From: Neoechinorhynchus agilis
Lineage: Eukaryota; Acanthocephala
NCBI GenBank assembly: GCA_051530055.1
Contig: CM121341.1
Span: 930,001 to 994,000, forward strand
Direction: 5' to 3'
DNA length: 64,000 bases
The position numbers and the translations under genes are program-made. Positions 1 to 10,439 of the stretch are shown piece after piece. Position 1 is the first letter of the stretch. Each line of letters opens with the position of its first letter. The notes under the pieces are model-generated. The model saw nothing but the letters and a program-made list of their open reading frames with translations, had not been told where the DNA came from and did no database searches.

Positions 1-1807
1 TAAGGAAGCCATAGTAGGGCGGAAACGATGTAGATTCGCGTCGTGCTCGACTTTGTTCATTCCACATACAATTATATCGTCAAGATAAGAGAACGTTCCC
101 ACGAGCCCCGAGGCCTCAATAATTGAATTCATGAACCTTTGGCAAGCTGCAACACCGTTGGTTACACCCATGGGTATTCTCTTGAACTGATAAAGCTTTC
201 GATTGGCTTCAAAAGCGCTGTATCTTCGTTCCTCCGGTAGAATATCGATCTGATAATATGCATTCTTAAGATCTAGTTGGCTAAAAACTTTGTACTGAGC
301 GATCGCGTTTGCGAGGTCCGAAATTTTAGCGAGGGGATATGCGTCCAAGTAAGTAAACTTGTTTATGAGTCAACGACAAGTCTTCGTTTTCCATTATCCC
401 TTTTGATGACGACAATCTGAGCTCTCCAAGGGGAGGAAGATTCCTCAATAATATTTCCTTCCAGCATCCTGGCGATCTCGGAACGAATAAACGCCTGATC
501 GGATAAGCTATAAGATCTGCTCTTAGTCGCAATCGGGTGGCACTTCTCTTTCAAGTTTGAGAATAGTCGAGGGGAGCTGGAATAATTAGACAAGTGGCGG
601 CCACTGGAACCTTGAATTCGGACAATTTGCCGTTTGAGGTGATTGTTAAGCGTTCGTGAAGGAGCAGAAAGGGCAGTCCTAATATTACGTCGATGCAGAG
701 TTCGCTGATGACGAAGATGGAGATGTCCGAGTAGTCGATCTGCCCGCATTTGAAATCGATTCAGCTTTCACCAGAAATTTTTCGAGTCGAACTTCCAGCA
801 GCCAAGTTAACAGTCAGATTCACCTGGGAGTAAGGTATTCCGAGTCTATCGGCTAGTCGTTTGTTAATAAAGTTTAGAAAACTTCCGGTATCGATGAGAG
901 CCGATAGCTGTATCGAACCTATGCTTATCATCACCTTCATGAGAGAAGCTCCTGGGTGAATTGCGGTGCTCGGGCATACAGCGGAAAGTTCATTGATGGA
1001 TTTAGCGCGATTTCTGGAGGATCTGCAAACTTTGGTGAAGCGTTTCTCGCAGGACATTGATTTCTATAGTGGTTTTTATTCCCACCGAAGAAACATTTTC
1101 TTTGGGGAGAACTTGCCCGGCGATTGAGAGCAGCGCTCATCTCTGCCTCCTCAATATTTCTGACATAGCAATCAGTTTCGGAAGGCACCGCATTGATCGA
1201 CACTTCGGAACAACGGTTGTATTGTTCTTGTGCTTCGTAAGAGATTTGTACTGATTTTGCGAGTTGAAGAGCTCTATCCAAATCCAGATTTTCATTTTCT
1301 AACAAACGTTGACGGATCGAGTCGGATTCTAATAAGGATATAAAAGCATCCCTTATCGCATCGTTGCGATATTGTTCAGCTGATACATTTTCCAATACGC
1401 AATCTCGGACCAACAAGCACAAGGCTTGTATGAATCAGCTGATATCCCCGTCGTCGTTTTGCTTACGCATCGTCAATAGATGTCGAGCCAGGATTTTGTT
1501 TGGCTTTCGCACATACAACTTTTCCAGAGTGTTCATAGCTTCATCATTCGACTTGCTATCTTCAAGTAGTTCATAGACGCTACTGCCAACAGACAGGAAG
1601 CGTAGTTCCAGTTTGTCAATATGTTTATTAGAAGGTTGATTAGAGACGAACTGGAAGTTTCGTTTCCACAACCTGTAATGTTTTTCTGATCCGGATTCAT
1701 GTGGCAAGATGTCAAACCGTTCGGGTTGAAACGTTTCCTTGAAGATCCTCGAGGAATCATCTGTTCTCGACGAGGTGTATGACATTGGAGAGTTTTCTGC
1801 CATTATT
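1..1807 (-). mobile_element. Fossil Ty3/gypsy-like LTR retroelement (gag, protease, RT start)
   Basis: On the minus strand the order is gag, zinc knuckle, aspartic protease and the start of reverse transcriptase, running off the left edge of the window. The gag part begins near 1803 and has a capsid-like stretch. A CCHC-like knuckle lies near 1085-1110, a protease with the ALIDTG active-site motif near 880-910, and RT sequence of the Ty3/gypsy type follows (LVVDS, later a YLDD box near 75-90). It is broken in several places and reads as a fossil. I could not see its 3' end, and the LTR on the 5' side is not delimited. Confidence 0.8.
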
Positions 1808-2460
1808 GACCAAAGGTGGCTTTTTGCACATTAAATTGTTGAGAATAATATAGAAACCTTAGAGGTTTTATTGTGCAAAAGTGCAAGGTTGCGAAGTGCG
1901 AATCAAACGGTGGATATGAAGGCGCGGTAGAATTGTTAGATATCACTACAACCAGACCATAAAGGTTGACTGGTAGATGGAGTCGGTAATTGCAACACTG
2001 GAGAGATCGCAATTTTTTCTCGTGAATTCCATAAATCCTTCGACGAAACGTTGGCCCATAAACAAAACTCTCAACTTCCCACCGAAATAGGTAGTCGAGG
2101 AAATTCTATCCACGTCGTCCTTGAACGTTTTGAGGCAATAGCCACAGTATGTGGCCATCTCTTAGTTGGTACTTCCAAAATAGAAGAATCGTCATGGAAT
2201 GCATGGCAGTTGGGTTTGGGTTATTTGTCTTCGAGAATACTACTCCGGACCACCGGAGGCGCAGGAATTCTCAGAGAATTGGGCGGCCGTTTGCCACCCT
2301 CCGCTACAACGCTAGGTTGCGAAAACATTGTGGTTGCCAACCGTCTTGATTATGAACTGTATGATTCGCGCCAAATATCGATCCGCTCGCACTGCGCCAC
2401 ATATCGATCGGGGCCCGTGAGAGCTACATCAATGACCACGGTGTTTGTGAAGAGTCAATT
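1808..2460. other. Non-coding stretch, possibly LTR or leader sequence
   Basis: This lies between two oppositely oriented fossil LTR elements. It probably holds their terminal repeats and leader regions, but I found no clear direct-repeat pair. A long plus-strand open frame at 2051-2578 resembles no known protein and is not called. Confidence 0.3.
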
Positions 2461-4600
2461 ATTTAAAAACCCCAATAAAAACAGTTATGTCGGACACCAC
2501 AAGTGGCGACAAGGTATTATGAACCATTCTAAAGCAGCAGCAACTATTGTAGCAGTTGCTAACGCGGGACGATCCTAGAGGAGTTGTCAAGCAGCGGTTC
2601 TTCGTCTTTTTCAGGAGGAAAAAGGAAATTGGCGACGCCAAGTAACAGTTGGATTTTCATTCTGCGGCACAAGTTATCTGCAGTTAAGTGATGATGAGGG
2701 ACATGTTTCTCTCTTGGGTTGGTTGGTCCGACAACGTATCACTTGATAGCGATTCTCTGCGCTGGCAAGAGTTAAATGAGTACACATATGAAGAGCTAAT
2801 AGAGCTCCTGGACGCTCACTATACGCTACCAATTCAGTTCGTTGCGGAACATTTTGCATCAGTGCAAAATGAAAAGTGGCCAAGCGTGGTCCCCATGATA
2901 GATTCTCCTTGCGATAAAGTGACGTGCCAACTTTGCCTTGTGCAGAACGCTTGACAAGGGCGTCCAGGAACGAGGCCTCTCCGTTGATGTTCACTTCTTT
3001 GACTGTCCACTGTATGTGTGGATCGTGACTGTTCAGTTCAGCATTTAGTGAATCTTTGTTGTGGTTTGAATCAGTCAGAATAAATACGTCGTCCACATAA
3101 CGCCACTACCGATTTACATGACTATGAAGCTCCAAGAAAGTGGACTCCCACGATCGCATGTAGATGCTGGCCAAGGTCGGGGCTAATGGCAATCCCATGG
3201 CTATACCATCCTTTTGATCGCAGAAAACACCCTCAAATTCAAAGGCAGTCATACTCGTGCACCACTGAATTAGGGACTGCCACGTGCAAAGGCCCAAACG
3301 CGGTTCACTACAATTCTTTGATAGTAACATAGCCGATAATTCGATCGTTTTAGTCAACGGGACATCGGTGAACAGAGCGTTCACAACGGCCGTAAACATT
3401 CTGTAGTGCTTAAAGTTAATTTCCCTGATCTCAATCGCAAACGTGGGTCCATCCTTGATGTGCGAGGAAGAAGTGATTAAATTCATTCGTAATAAATAGA
3501 GAAACGCACATTTATTCGGTGGTGATCGCGTCATGTTGTAAAATTGAGGACTGATCACAGACCGGTTCAACAAATTCCTGAGAAACCCGTTAAATTTTGT
3601 TTCTCTGCTCGTGGTCAAGCGTATGCTTCCTGGATCGCAAATTTACGATAAAAAGCTCAAATGTGCAAAGCAGTAGATAACCGTACCAGGGATCAAATAG
3701 TGATTAGAACGCCACACGATGTATTTAGGAATAAAATTCTCCAAATGACAGCATCTTCATTGAACGATGTGATCAAAATATGTGAGACTTTCGAAATGTT
3801 GAAAGATACGTCGTGGAAAGAAAGGAATGTGGGTCGAGGATCCCTGATCAACTCAGCCGGAATGCAGCAAGATATACTTAACAGTGAGCACCTCGAACTT
3901 GATGAGATGCCACAGCGACGGAATGAACCCTATCAGAAGGTAAAATATGGGAAAGGACGTCGTGGAAGATGCGAACTCGAACACAACCAACAGTTTTGTC
4001 CAGCTAGAGATAAAAAGTGTTTCAATTGTCAGCGCCTGGGCCATTTTTGATCATGTTGTCAATAGCGGAATTCTATAGATCAATTGGAGGAGCTGAATGC
4101 GATAACTGATGCGCACGACCCAGCGGAAGGACAGGATTATATTCCCAAAATAGATATCCAAAAAAGATGAAATCACAATCACAGAGGAATATAATACCGG
4201 CGCGCAGTGTATTCGTATTGAAATGATCGATTGGCGTAGAATAGGGCAGCCGACTTTGACTCTTGTTAAACCCCTGCGGGCGTATGGTGACAAACGTTTG
4301 CATACGCTGGGAAAATGCGAGATCAATGTGATTTTCTAGAACAAGACAAGAACGATTAGAAGTTATGGTCGTACGAAACGGCAGGTACAGTTTATTCGGA
4401 CGCCCTTGAATCAACGCTTTTGAAATTCATTGGCCGAATTATGTATGCCGTAGCTTATTCCACCAGCAGGTTGAAACAGAAAGAGAATCCACCGTTTCCA
4501 CAATCGAACAGTGGTCAACTAAACATAAATCGATTTTTGACTGTTCGACCGCCCGGTTAACAATACAGAAATATCCTTAACAATCGCCTTCAATGGAACC
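2461..4600 (+). mobile_element. Fossil Ty3/gypsy-like LTR element, interrupted by a Penelope-like element
   Basis: Plus-strand gag-like sequence occurs at about 2690-2885 (pattern YTYEELIELL then AEHF) and resumes at about 3661-4050, where it ends with a CCHC-type zinc knuckle (CFNCQRLGH). Protease-like sequence follows to about 4500. The gap between the two gag parts is filled by a minus-strand PLE fragment. This is a nested insertion: the LTR element is older and the PLE younger. The element is broken in many places and has no identifiable RT here. Confidence 0.65.
2886..3655 (-). mobile_element. Penelope-like element fragment: reverse transcriptase
   Basis: The minus-strand reading frames match the RT of Penelope-like retroelements. 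Visible parts are ALFTDVPL (RT motif A region), DGIAMGLPLAPTLASIYM, a YVDD catalytic box followed by VFILTDSN, and SFLDALV downstream. The GIY-YIG endonuclease expected after the RT is missing, because the copy stops at about 2888. It sits inside gag sequence of a plus-strand LTR element. About 340 bp is nearly identical to the PLE copy at 23.3-23.7 kb, so the family was active recently. Confidence 0.8.
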
Positions 4601-5775
4601 CCAAGTAAAATTTCTAGAGATCGGGTGAAGGGATTCCTAAATGTCGGAGATGTTTGAGGAGATAAATTTTAAAGGTGTTGTGCTTTAGAGAGAGTGATGT
4701 ACGAGTCCCATTTCAAGTTTGATTGAAATTGGAGGCCTAGAATTCTTAGTTATGTTACTCGTACGATGTCAGTTAGAAGATCGGGCGAGGATGCGGGGTT
4801 GCGGGAGAATGAAGGGTTCATTTCGAAGCATTTAGAGAAATTCAGGTGGAGTTTGTGATTGGTTCAGAAATCTTTCATGTTGTTGATTTCGTTAGATGTT
4901 AAGGAGAGATAGAGGTGGGGTGGTTATTGAGTGATGAGGGTGAGCTCGTCGACATTTAAAAAGAGTTTAGAGTGAGAGGAGAGAGTTTTGATGTCGTTTA
5001 GGAAAATATTAAAGAGAAGTGGTGACAGCACAGCACCTTGAGGTACGCCTTTGGTGAAGAATAGGCTGATAGTAGATGTAGAACGGCAGTGATTGTATCG
5101 TTCGCGATTGTGAAGATAAGATTCGAGCCAGCAGATCTGCCACAGGTTTAGACCAAAATCGGAGCAGGCCCGGGGAAGGAGTGAATGGTCTACGGAGTCG
5201 AATGCTTTCGATAAATCCAGTTGAATGAGGCGGGTGATTTGGGAGGGATTATTATCGAGGTTACGTAGAAGCGTGTCATAAATGCAAAGTAGGGCATCGG
5301 TTGCAGAAAATCTGGGCCGGAAGCCAAATTGTAGAGGCGATAACTTTTCGTTGAGAAGTGAAAGGCGAGATTTAAAACATTTTTCGATGATTTTTGAAAA
5401 AGCGGGTAGAATGGAAATTGGACAGAATGATTTGGCCGAAATAAGATGTCCCTTTCTGGAACAAGGATAACTTTAGCAGTTTTCAAGCATGAGTGGTCGA
5501 TGCCATATAAAAAGCTGTGATTTATAATGTGGGTTAAAGGTAGATGAGTTCGGGGATGATGTAACGAAGAGCTCAGTTTGTGATTTCGGATTGAGAGCAC
5601 GAATTTCCAGATAATTTCATATGATACTGTAATACTTCATATGATGAAACTAATGGGAGTATCGGCGAGTTGACAAAAGTTTCAGGTGTGGACGTGAAAA
5701 ATTGTGTAGTGTCTGATGTGGACCAGTGACTGTAAATTGAGTCAGGGCACAGGTTCTGATTAATGGAATCCAGAA
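4560..5775 (-). mobile_element. LINE (Jockey/CR1-like) RT fragment
   Basis: The minus strand encodes non-LTR reverse transcriptase. The linker before the palm is recognisable (SINQNLCPDSI near 5760, PLTHIINHSFL near 5530). A motif B equivalent reads PQGAVLSPLLFNIFLNDI near 5040, followed by a C-terminal stretch of the ILGLQFQSNLKW type near 4730. The catalytic F-x-D-D box reads FLNVDEL, so the acidic pair is altered and the copy is dead. There is no endonuclease domain, so it is 5'-truncated in the usual LINE way. Its 5' side abuts the stop of the neighbouring acidic-protein gene. Confidence 0.8.
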
Positions 5776-5779
5776 ACTT

Positions 5780-6458
5780 TCAATTCAGCGTAGGTAAAAT
5801 TAGGGAAGGGATCCGCGTTGCGTAGACCAAGGGAGTAATTGACGGCGTTTGAGCTGACAAATACTCAGACACTAAAGTATCGACGATATTCTTAGGATCC
5901 AGCAGTCCATCCGCTCCAATCACAGTTTGTCCGAAATCCTCTCCCGTTGAAAGTGTCATTTGTTCACCGTCCAAGTGAGCTACCTGATCAGTAGCCGCCA
6001 TCAAACCAACCTGATCGTTCGCTATTTTATCTAGCTCTTCGTTATACTCCAGTTTGGGAACTCCATGAGAAAGTCTGTGCCAATTGTGACGATCAAAGAT
6101 TTCTTTGATAAATTGTTCAACTCTTTATATTTGCAAACAGAAATCACCCATTTAAGAACACACGAGTACATACCTTCGTCAAATACACTCATTTCACTTT
6201 CACTCATTGCATCCAGCAGTATTTGCTTTCCTTGGAAAAAGCGTGCAGGGGAAATCGTTCCCCTAGTGCCACTGTCCAAATCTTCGTTCAGTCGAGTATC
6301 TTTCATCTTAACGGAAGCGTGCCCATGGGGGGAGTCTAGTAAAGCTGTATTATCTGGTTCATCGCCCGTAAAAACATCTTCAGCTTCGTGATCGTGAGAT
6401 TCCCATCCACTTTGATCTAGAGATTCGTTAGAAGGTTCGCTCTCGTCTTCTTCATCAT
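5780..6458 (-). CDS. Acidic protein of unknown function, two 3'-terminal exons
   Basis: Two exons read cleanly. Exon 6458-6174 follows a CTCATTTTAG acceptor, begins with an Asp/Glu/Ser-rich stretch (DDEEDESEPSNESLD) and ends at a GTATGT donor. After a 113-nt intron (6173-6061), exon 6060-5780 gives KLEYNEELDKIANDQVG, then LSTGEDFGQTVIGADGLLDP and a stop. The frames join in phase at a GAG acceptor, which is an unusual acceptor and is my inference. At least 187 residues, strongly acidic, no membrane segment. An upstream exon may lie at 6511-6551 (LAKCLEAVAPT). I do not recognise the family. The last dozen residues abut a LINE and may be LINE-derived. Confidence 0.55.
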
Positions 6459-6599
6459 CTAAAATGAGGACTTTTTACTTTTTATTGGGATATTAGTTGC
6501 TTGAAGTACCGTAGGAGCAACAGCCTCCAAACATTTCGCTAAGTATTTGAAATCTTGAGCTTCTGACGATTAAAAGGAAGAAGGATGTTGCTTAGCGAC

Positions 6600-7159
6600 T
6601 ATATTTACTGGATAGAAATCGAAATGGTATTTTCGAAAAAAAAATTCGTTCATCCTGCATATTTACGTAGGAGACTGATAAGCATTAAAATTAAAATTAA
6701 AAACGAAAAAATATGGATTTAGTACATATTTTCTAGAGGTAGTCTCTCATTTAATTAGTGAGTTCGACGAAATATTGTGAAAAGGAATCAATAAATTAAT
6801 CCTTATTTCCCATCACAAACCAAAAAACATATCCATGAACAACCTATTTACAATATTATGTAAATGGTTCGGATCATTAAGTTTTTAAAACACCTCAAGC
6901 TTTCATGTTTTTAATCGCTATTTGATAGGACGTTAAAACTAGTATATCATAGAATCTAAAAAAAATCATATTTAAAATAAAAAATATTTTCGTTACGTTT
7001 GTCATTATTAAAGTTGCGTTCGGTCCTCATTGAATTCGCAGTTCACTGCCCAATATTCGCCCGACTACATCTTTTGATCACTAAAAGTGCAGCGTTCCGT
7101 TAATGAGCACTACCCGTCGGTCAATCTCGCTATTCAATAAATACGAATTAAATAATAGT
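6600..7159. other. AT-rich intergenic or intron sequence
   Basis: I see no gene. The sequence is very AT-rich with short homopolymer runs. It may hold upstream exons of the acidic-protein gene or the 3' region of the gene at 7160. Confidence 0.4.
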
Positions 7160-7708
7160 TCAAAAAATGGAATTGTAAAGAATCGTAAGGATAAGACCTG
7201 CGTTCATTCCGGCGATAAATCCAAGACCTCCGTTAACGCTTTCTTTGATTGCTAATTCCGACGCTTGGACTCCAGCGGCGATCCCATACCCTGCAACGGC
7301 TCCTACCAAACATGCTCTATCGATTCTCAATTGTTTATTGGAATGCCGCAGGCGATAAGCCCGATCGAGGATGCCTTCCTCGTCCCAATGAATAGATTGA
7401 AATCTTATAAGTGTAGCCAGAGGTCCAAGGGCGAATCCACCTAAGAGTCCGATTTTCGCACCCGTGAAAGCAGCTTCTTTTATGACAGCGGCTCTTAAGG
7501 CAGGTTCAACCTTCTTTGCATCATAATAGAACTTCCCAAGAGCTGTAATTCCACCAACAAAGCTCATGAGTTGAAGACTCTTCATGGTGACATGAGTGAC
7601 GATTTCCGTCTTTGGGTACGGGATATGGCGAAGTTCCTCGTCCGTTAACTTTTGACCAACGAAGTTGCGGATAAATAGGCATCGACGGGTCGGACTGTCC
7701 TCTTCCAT
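7160..7708 (-). CDS. Small multi-pass membrane protein, Tim17-like layout
   Basis: A single 182-residue frame starting MEEDSPTRR. I chose the ATG at 7708 because a GATTTGATCTTTCAG splice acceptor ends on the base before it. The N-terminal 50 residues are soluble. Four glycine-rich hydrophobic segments follow, near residues 48-65 (SFVGGITALGKFYY), 84-102 (GAKIGLLGGFALGP), 132-152 (LVGAVAGYGIAAGV) and 158-178 (GGLGFIAGMNAGLIL). Small-residue GxxxG spacing in every segment resembles Tim17/22/23-type mitochondrial carriers or related inner-membrane proteins. That is an analogy, not a family match. It could equally be a lineage-specific membrane protein. Confidence 0.7.
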   Translation of the reverse strand: MEEDSPTRRCLFIRNFVGQKLTDEELRHIPYPKTEIVTHVTMKSLQLMSFVGGITALGKFYYDAKKVEPALRAAVIKEAAFTGAKIGLLGGFALGPLATLIRFQSIHWDEEGILDRAYRLRHSNKQLRIDRACLVGAVAGYGIAAGVQASELAIKESVNGGLGFIAGMNAGLILTILYNSIF

Positions 7709-7725
7709 CTGAAAGATCAAATCAA
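7694..7725 (-). promoter_or_regulatory. Splice acceptor directly at the start codon
   Basis: On the minus strand a pyrimidine-rich tract TTTGATCTTTCAG ends immediately before ATGGAAGAG. This fits either spliced-leader trans-splicing or a 5'-UTR intron. Confidence 0.5.
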
Positions 7726-7739
7726 AAATGGTTCTTAAA

Positions 7740-9020
7740 TAAGATTATTGAGGCACAAGTCTTTCATTGATGCACTATGGCGTAGGCTGCAAACGAAAAA
7801 TCAATCTTGGGAGGCGTGAAAATCGAGCTCTACTTGGAAGGAATCGCAGAAGGCATGAGTAGGGCTCTATGATGGTGCTGTTACCGGTGAAGCATGTCTT
7901 GTCGTTCTATCACGATGCTAAAAAGGGAACGAAATGAGGAAATGGCGTTTATTGTGAGTTATTTTGAGCAAATGGAACACAATCTTTGTTGTTACTAAGC
8001 AAAAGTACAACGGCGAGTTAATTTTTTTTAATCGTAATTTTTGATCAGAGGCCGTTTAATTTTTGACAGCATTTGAGACATATTCTCGATCAATATTTTT
8101 CTTTTAATTTCTATTAAAAGTACCAATATATTCTGAATTTTTGAATTACGTCTTACGCTATCGGTGAAGGCTTTATAAGGAAAAGGTTAACAAAAACGGT
8201 TAAACTATTTAAATGCACTTCCCAATTTTAAATAGAATGGTACGAATCAAAAAAATGATTCACTGCTTTCATAAAATAAAAAACGTGGACGTGTTTTAAG
8301 AGAAACTTTAGTCATTACGGTGATTAAGGCGGTGAATAGTAGTAGATTGTCGATTTGGTGACTGTACAGAAATCTATGAAAACTCAAATACATTTATATG
8401 AAATTTTGAAGAGATGACAAAATGAAAGTCTATAGAGAATCGCTCAATGGCAAAAATATTGTCGTAAAATTCTACCTGTGAATCTCTTTAATTTCAATGG
8501 TAAAAATCTTAATCGATGATAAGTGTAAACTGCCGTTATGATGAAGTTTAAACTCACCCTACACGCCGGATAATTTTTTTATGTAAATTTCGGATCTCAT
8601 TAGACGAAGGAGGTTCTTTTCCACCGCAAAGCGTCTCTGCTAAGGATGGTTTTGTTAGCGGATGCTAGCAAATAATGACGGATGGCATCTTTCTGGCGCG
8701 AAAGTGGAGTAATCGTTGCGCAACCTGGTGCCAATTCTCGTTCTCAATAAAATTGCGTCTCAGATTTTGCTAAGATGAACGAATTCGGTAAAGTATCGAT
8801 CATCGATTTCCATCAAAGCAAAAAATAAGCACTGGGATTAGAGGTTCGCAGTTAAAGGGCCGGGACAACACAAACGCATAAAACTAACGCAGTTTTTCGA
8901 GCTAAAATATCCATAAAATTGTGGATGTTCAACGAATGTTCTTAGAGGATACAGAGCAGAGGAATAACGCCTACGTGAAATTACAATGATTGAACATTGC
9001 GAAACGTTCAGTCGCAACAA
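7740..9020. other. No gene seen
   Basis: An AT-rich stretch without a convincing reading frame or clear repeat. It is probably the upstream region of the membrane-protein gene plus intergenic DNA. Confidence 0.4.
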
Positions 9021-9029
9021 TGACAATTC

Positions 9030-9115
9030 TTGGGAAAATGCCGGGATTATTCGACAGAAAATATCAGAAATAAATGAGTCAATTTAAATCCGAGGGGTGT
9101 TATAACTACCAAAAG
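9030..9115 (+). repeat. Solitary half copy of the 20-kb array unit
   Basis: It contains the GAAAATATC and AATAAATGAG blocks and the GGTGTTATAACTACC tail seen in the palindromic array at 20.1-21.8 kb, but only one arm. It is a dispersed relative of that repeat. Confidence 0.5.
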
Positions 9116-9639
9116 GAATGAAAATATTTTTCTCATTTTTCATTAAAAATTTCTTCCTTGAAATTGAAACAAGAAATCTCTGACCGTTAAATATGATTGC
9201 CTTGTCTCTAAAATCGATTGCCACAGAAAGATAAATTTTCTGTTTTAATAAAAAAAATTAGAAAAATAATTTAATCCAACATTTCCACATGACTATCGCG
9301 AAATCATTGCCTCTATTAACGGATCACGCATAACAACCTCTTCTATTAGTGTAAATATTCGAAGCTTAAAATATTACCAAAATTGTGGATGAAAAACGTA
9401 AAGAAACTGGGCGCATTTCGATCCAATCGAACAACTCAATTTTGTGAAAGTAGCTCAGCAAAGTTTTCAACGTATATAAAATACGCTCATAATCACCTTT
9501 AGATGATAAGTCAACTTGATTTCTGCCTTAAAAATATATCACTTTTACCGATAAACTTTAATGATTGATATCTTCTCAAGAAAAATCATTTTAATTTCTT
9601 ACCACCGCTCTGGATTACTCAACTGCCGTCCGGGTGTAA

Positions 9640-9930
9640 CGGTCGAAAGGAGGAATGCAGCGGGAATGATCCTGTCCTCTGATCGCCAGTGATTCGTCTC
9701 AATCTCTTAGACAATTGATTTGCCAGATCCTGCGCCGCGGTACCAAACGACCTGGGCGTCTCGACGCCAAAGGGAACGAAATAATGATTTCAATCCAGGT
9801 CCCTGTATTTTGTCCTTTTGCGTTCCTCAGCGGCGGTTGCTGCTCCCCCTGGTTTAATGGTGACGGATTTTATGTTGCTGACTGCGAGCGTGGCGTCCCA
9901 GAGAAGGTATTTTCCTCCTCGCCACGGACC
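9640..9930 (-). mobile_element. Retroelement polyprotein C-terminal fragment
   Basis: Minus-strand pieces read WDATLAVSNIKS, then an Ala-rich stretch and KRTKYRDLD, followed by FVPFGVETPRSFG and a Leu/Arg-rich tail. This order (WDxT, Ala-rich, TKY, FxPxxVET, GD-R) is the C-terminal domain found after the RT in a widespread class of invertebrate retroelements. The same domain occurs at 54.76-55.03 kb, and an RT fragment of the same class lies at 24.7 kb. I am unsure of the superfamily. It is a broken remnant. Confidence 0.5.
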
Positions 9931-10439
9931 CAACCCTCCCATTCCACCAAAGACACTCTGAAGGAAAGTTTCACGTGGCATCTCCATTTCGCTGCAAAGG
10001 ACGTATTCGTATCGTCTAAAGTATATCGATGCGCATCTAGAAAAGTCATGTATTCAACATTTCTCAGTTTCATCAAGCTCGTCCTCGGCGGTACCTTCAT
10101 TTTATTTATTAGATAACAAGAATTGGACCTATGTACCTTTGGACCCTCTTGTGGCATTGATTTTGATGAAGATGAGGTAATCGTTATTTGAACGATAAGC
10201 AATATTGGTTTGAAACGGTGGAATGCGGATTTGGTGAGGTCGGGTGAAAATGTACATTCGGGTGGGAAGTTTGGTGTTCATTGTTTGCAGGGGTGCTTAT
10301 GAAGTTGGGTCTTTCCTTAGGTTCATTTCGGACAATGATATCCGAGAAAATTGGGCAGCATGGAAAAAAGGAGACGAATTAGGATGCCAGCATTGTAACT
10401 TTTATACGGGAAAGCAATTGGCGCAATAACAAACGACAA

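Noticed and set aside
2051-2578. Plus-strand 175-residue frame
   Set aside because: Composition and context suggest a chance frame in the leader of a fossil LTR element. No similarity recognised.
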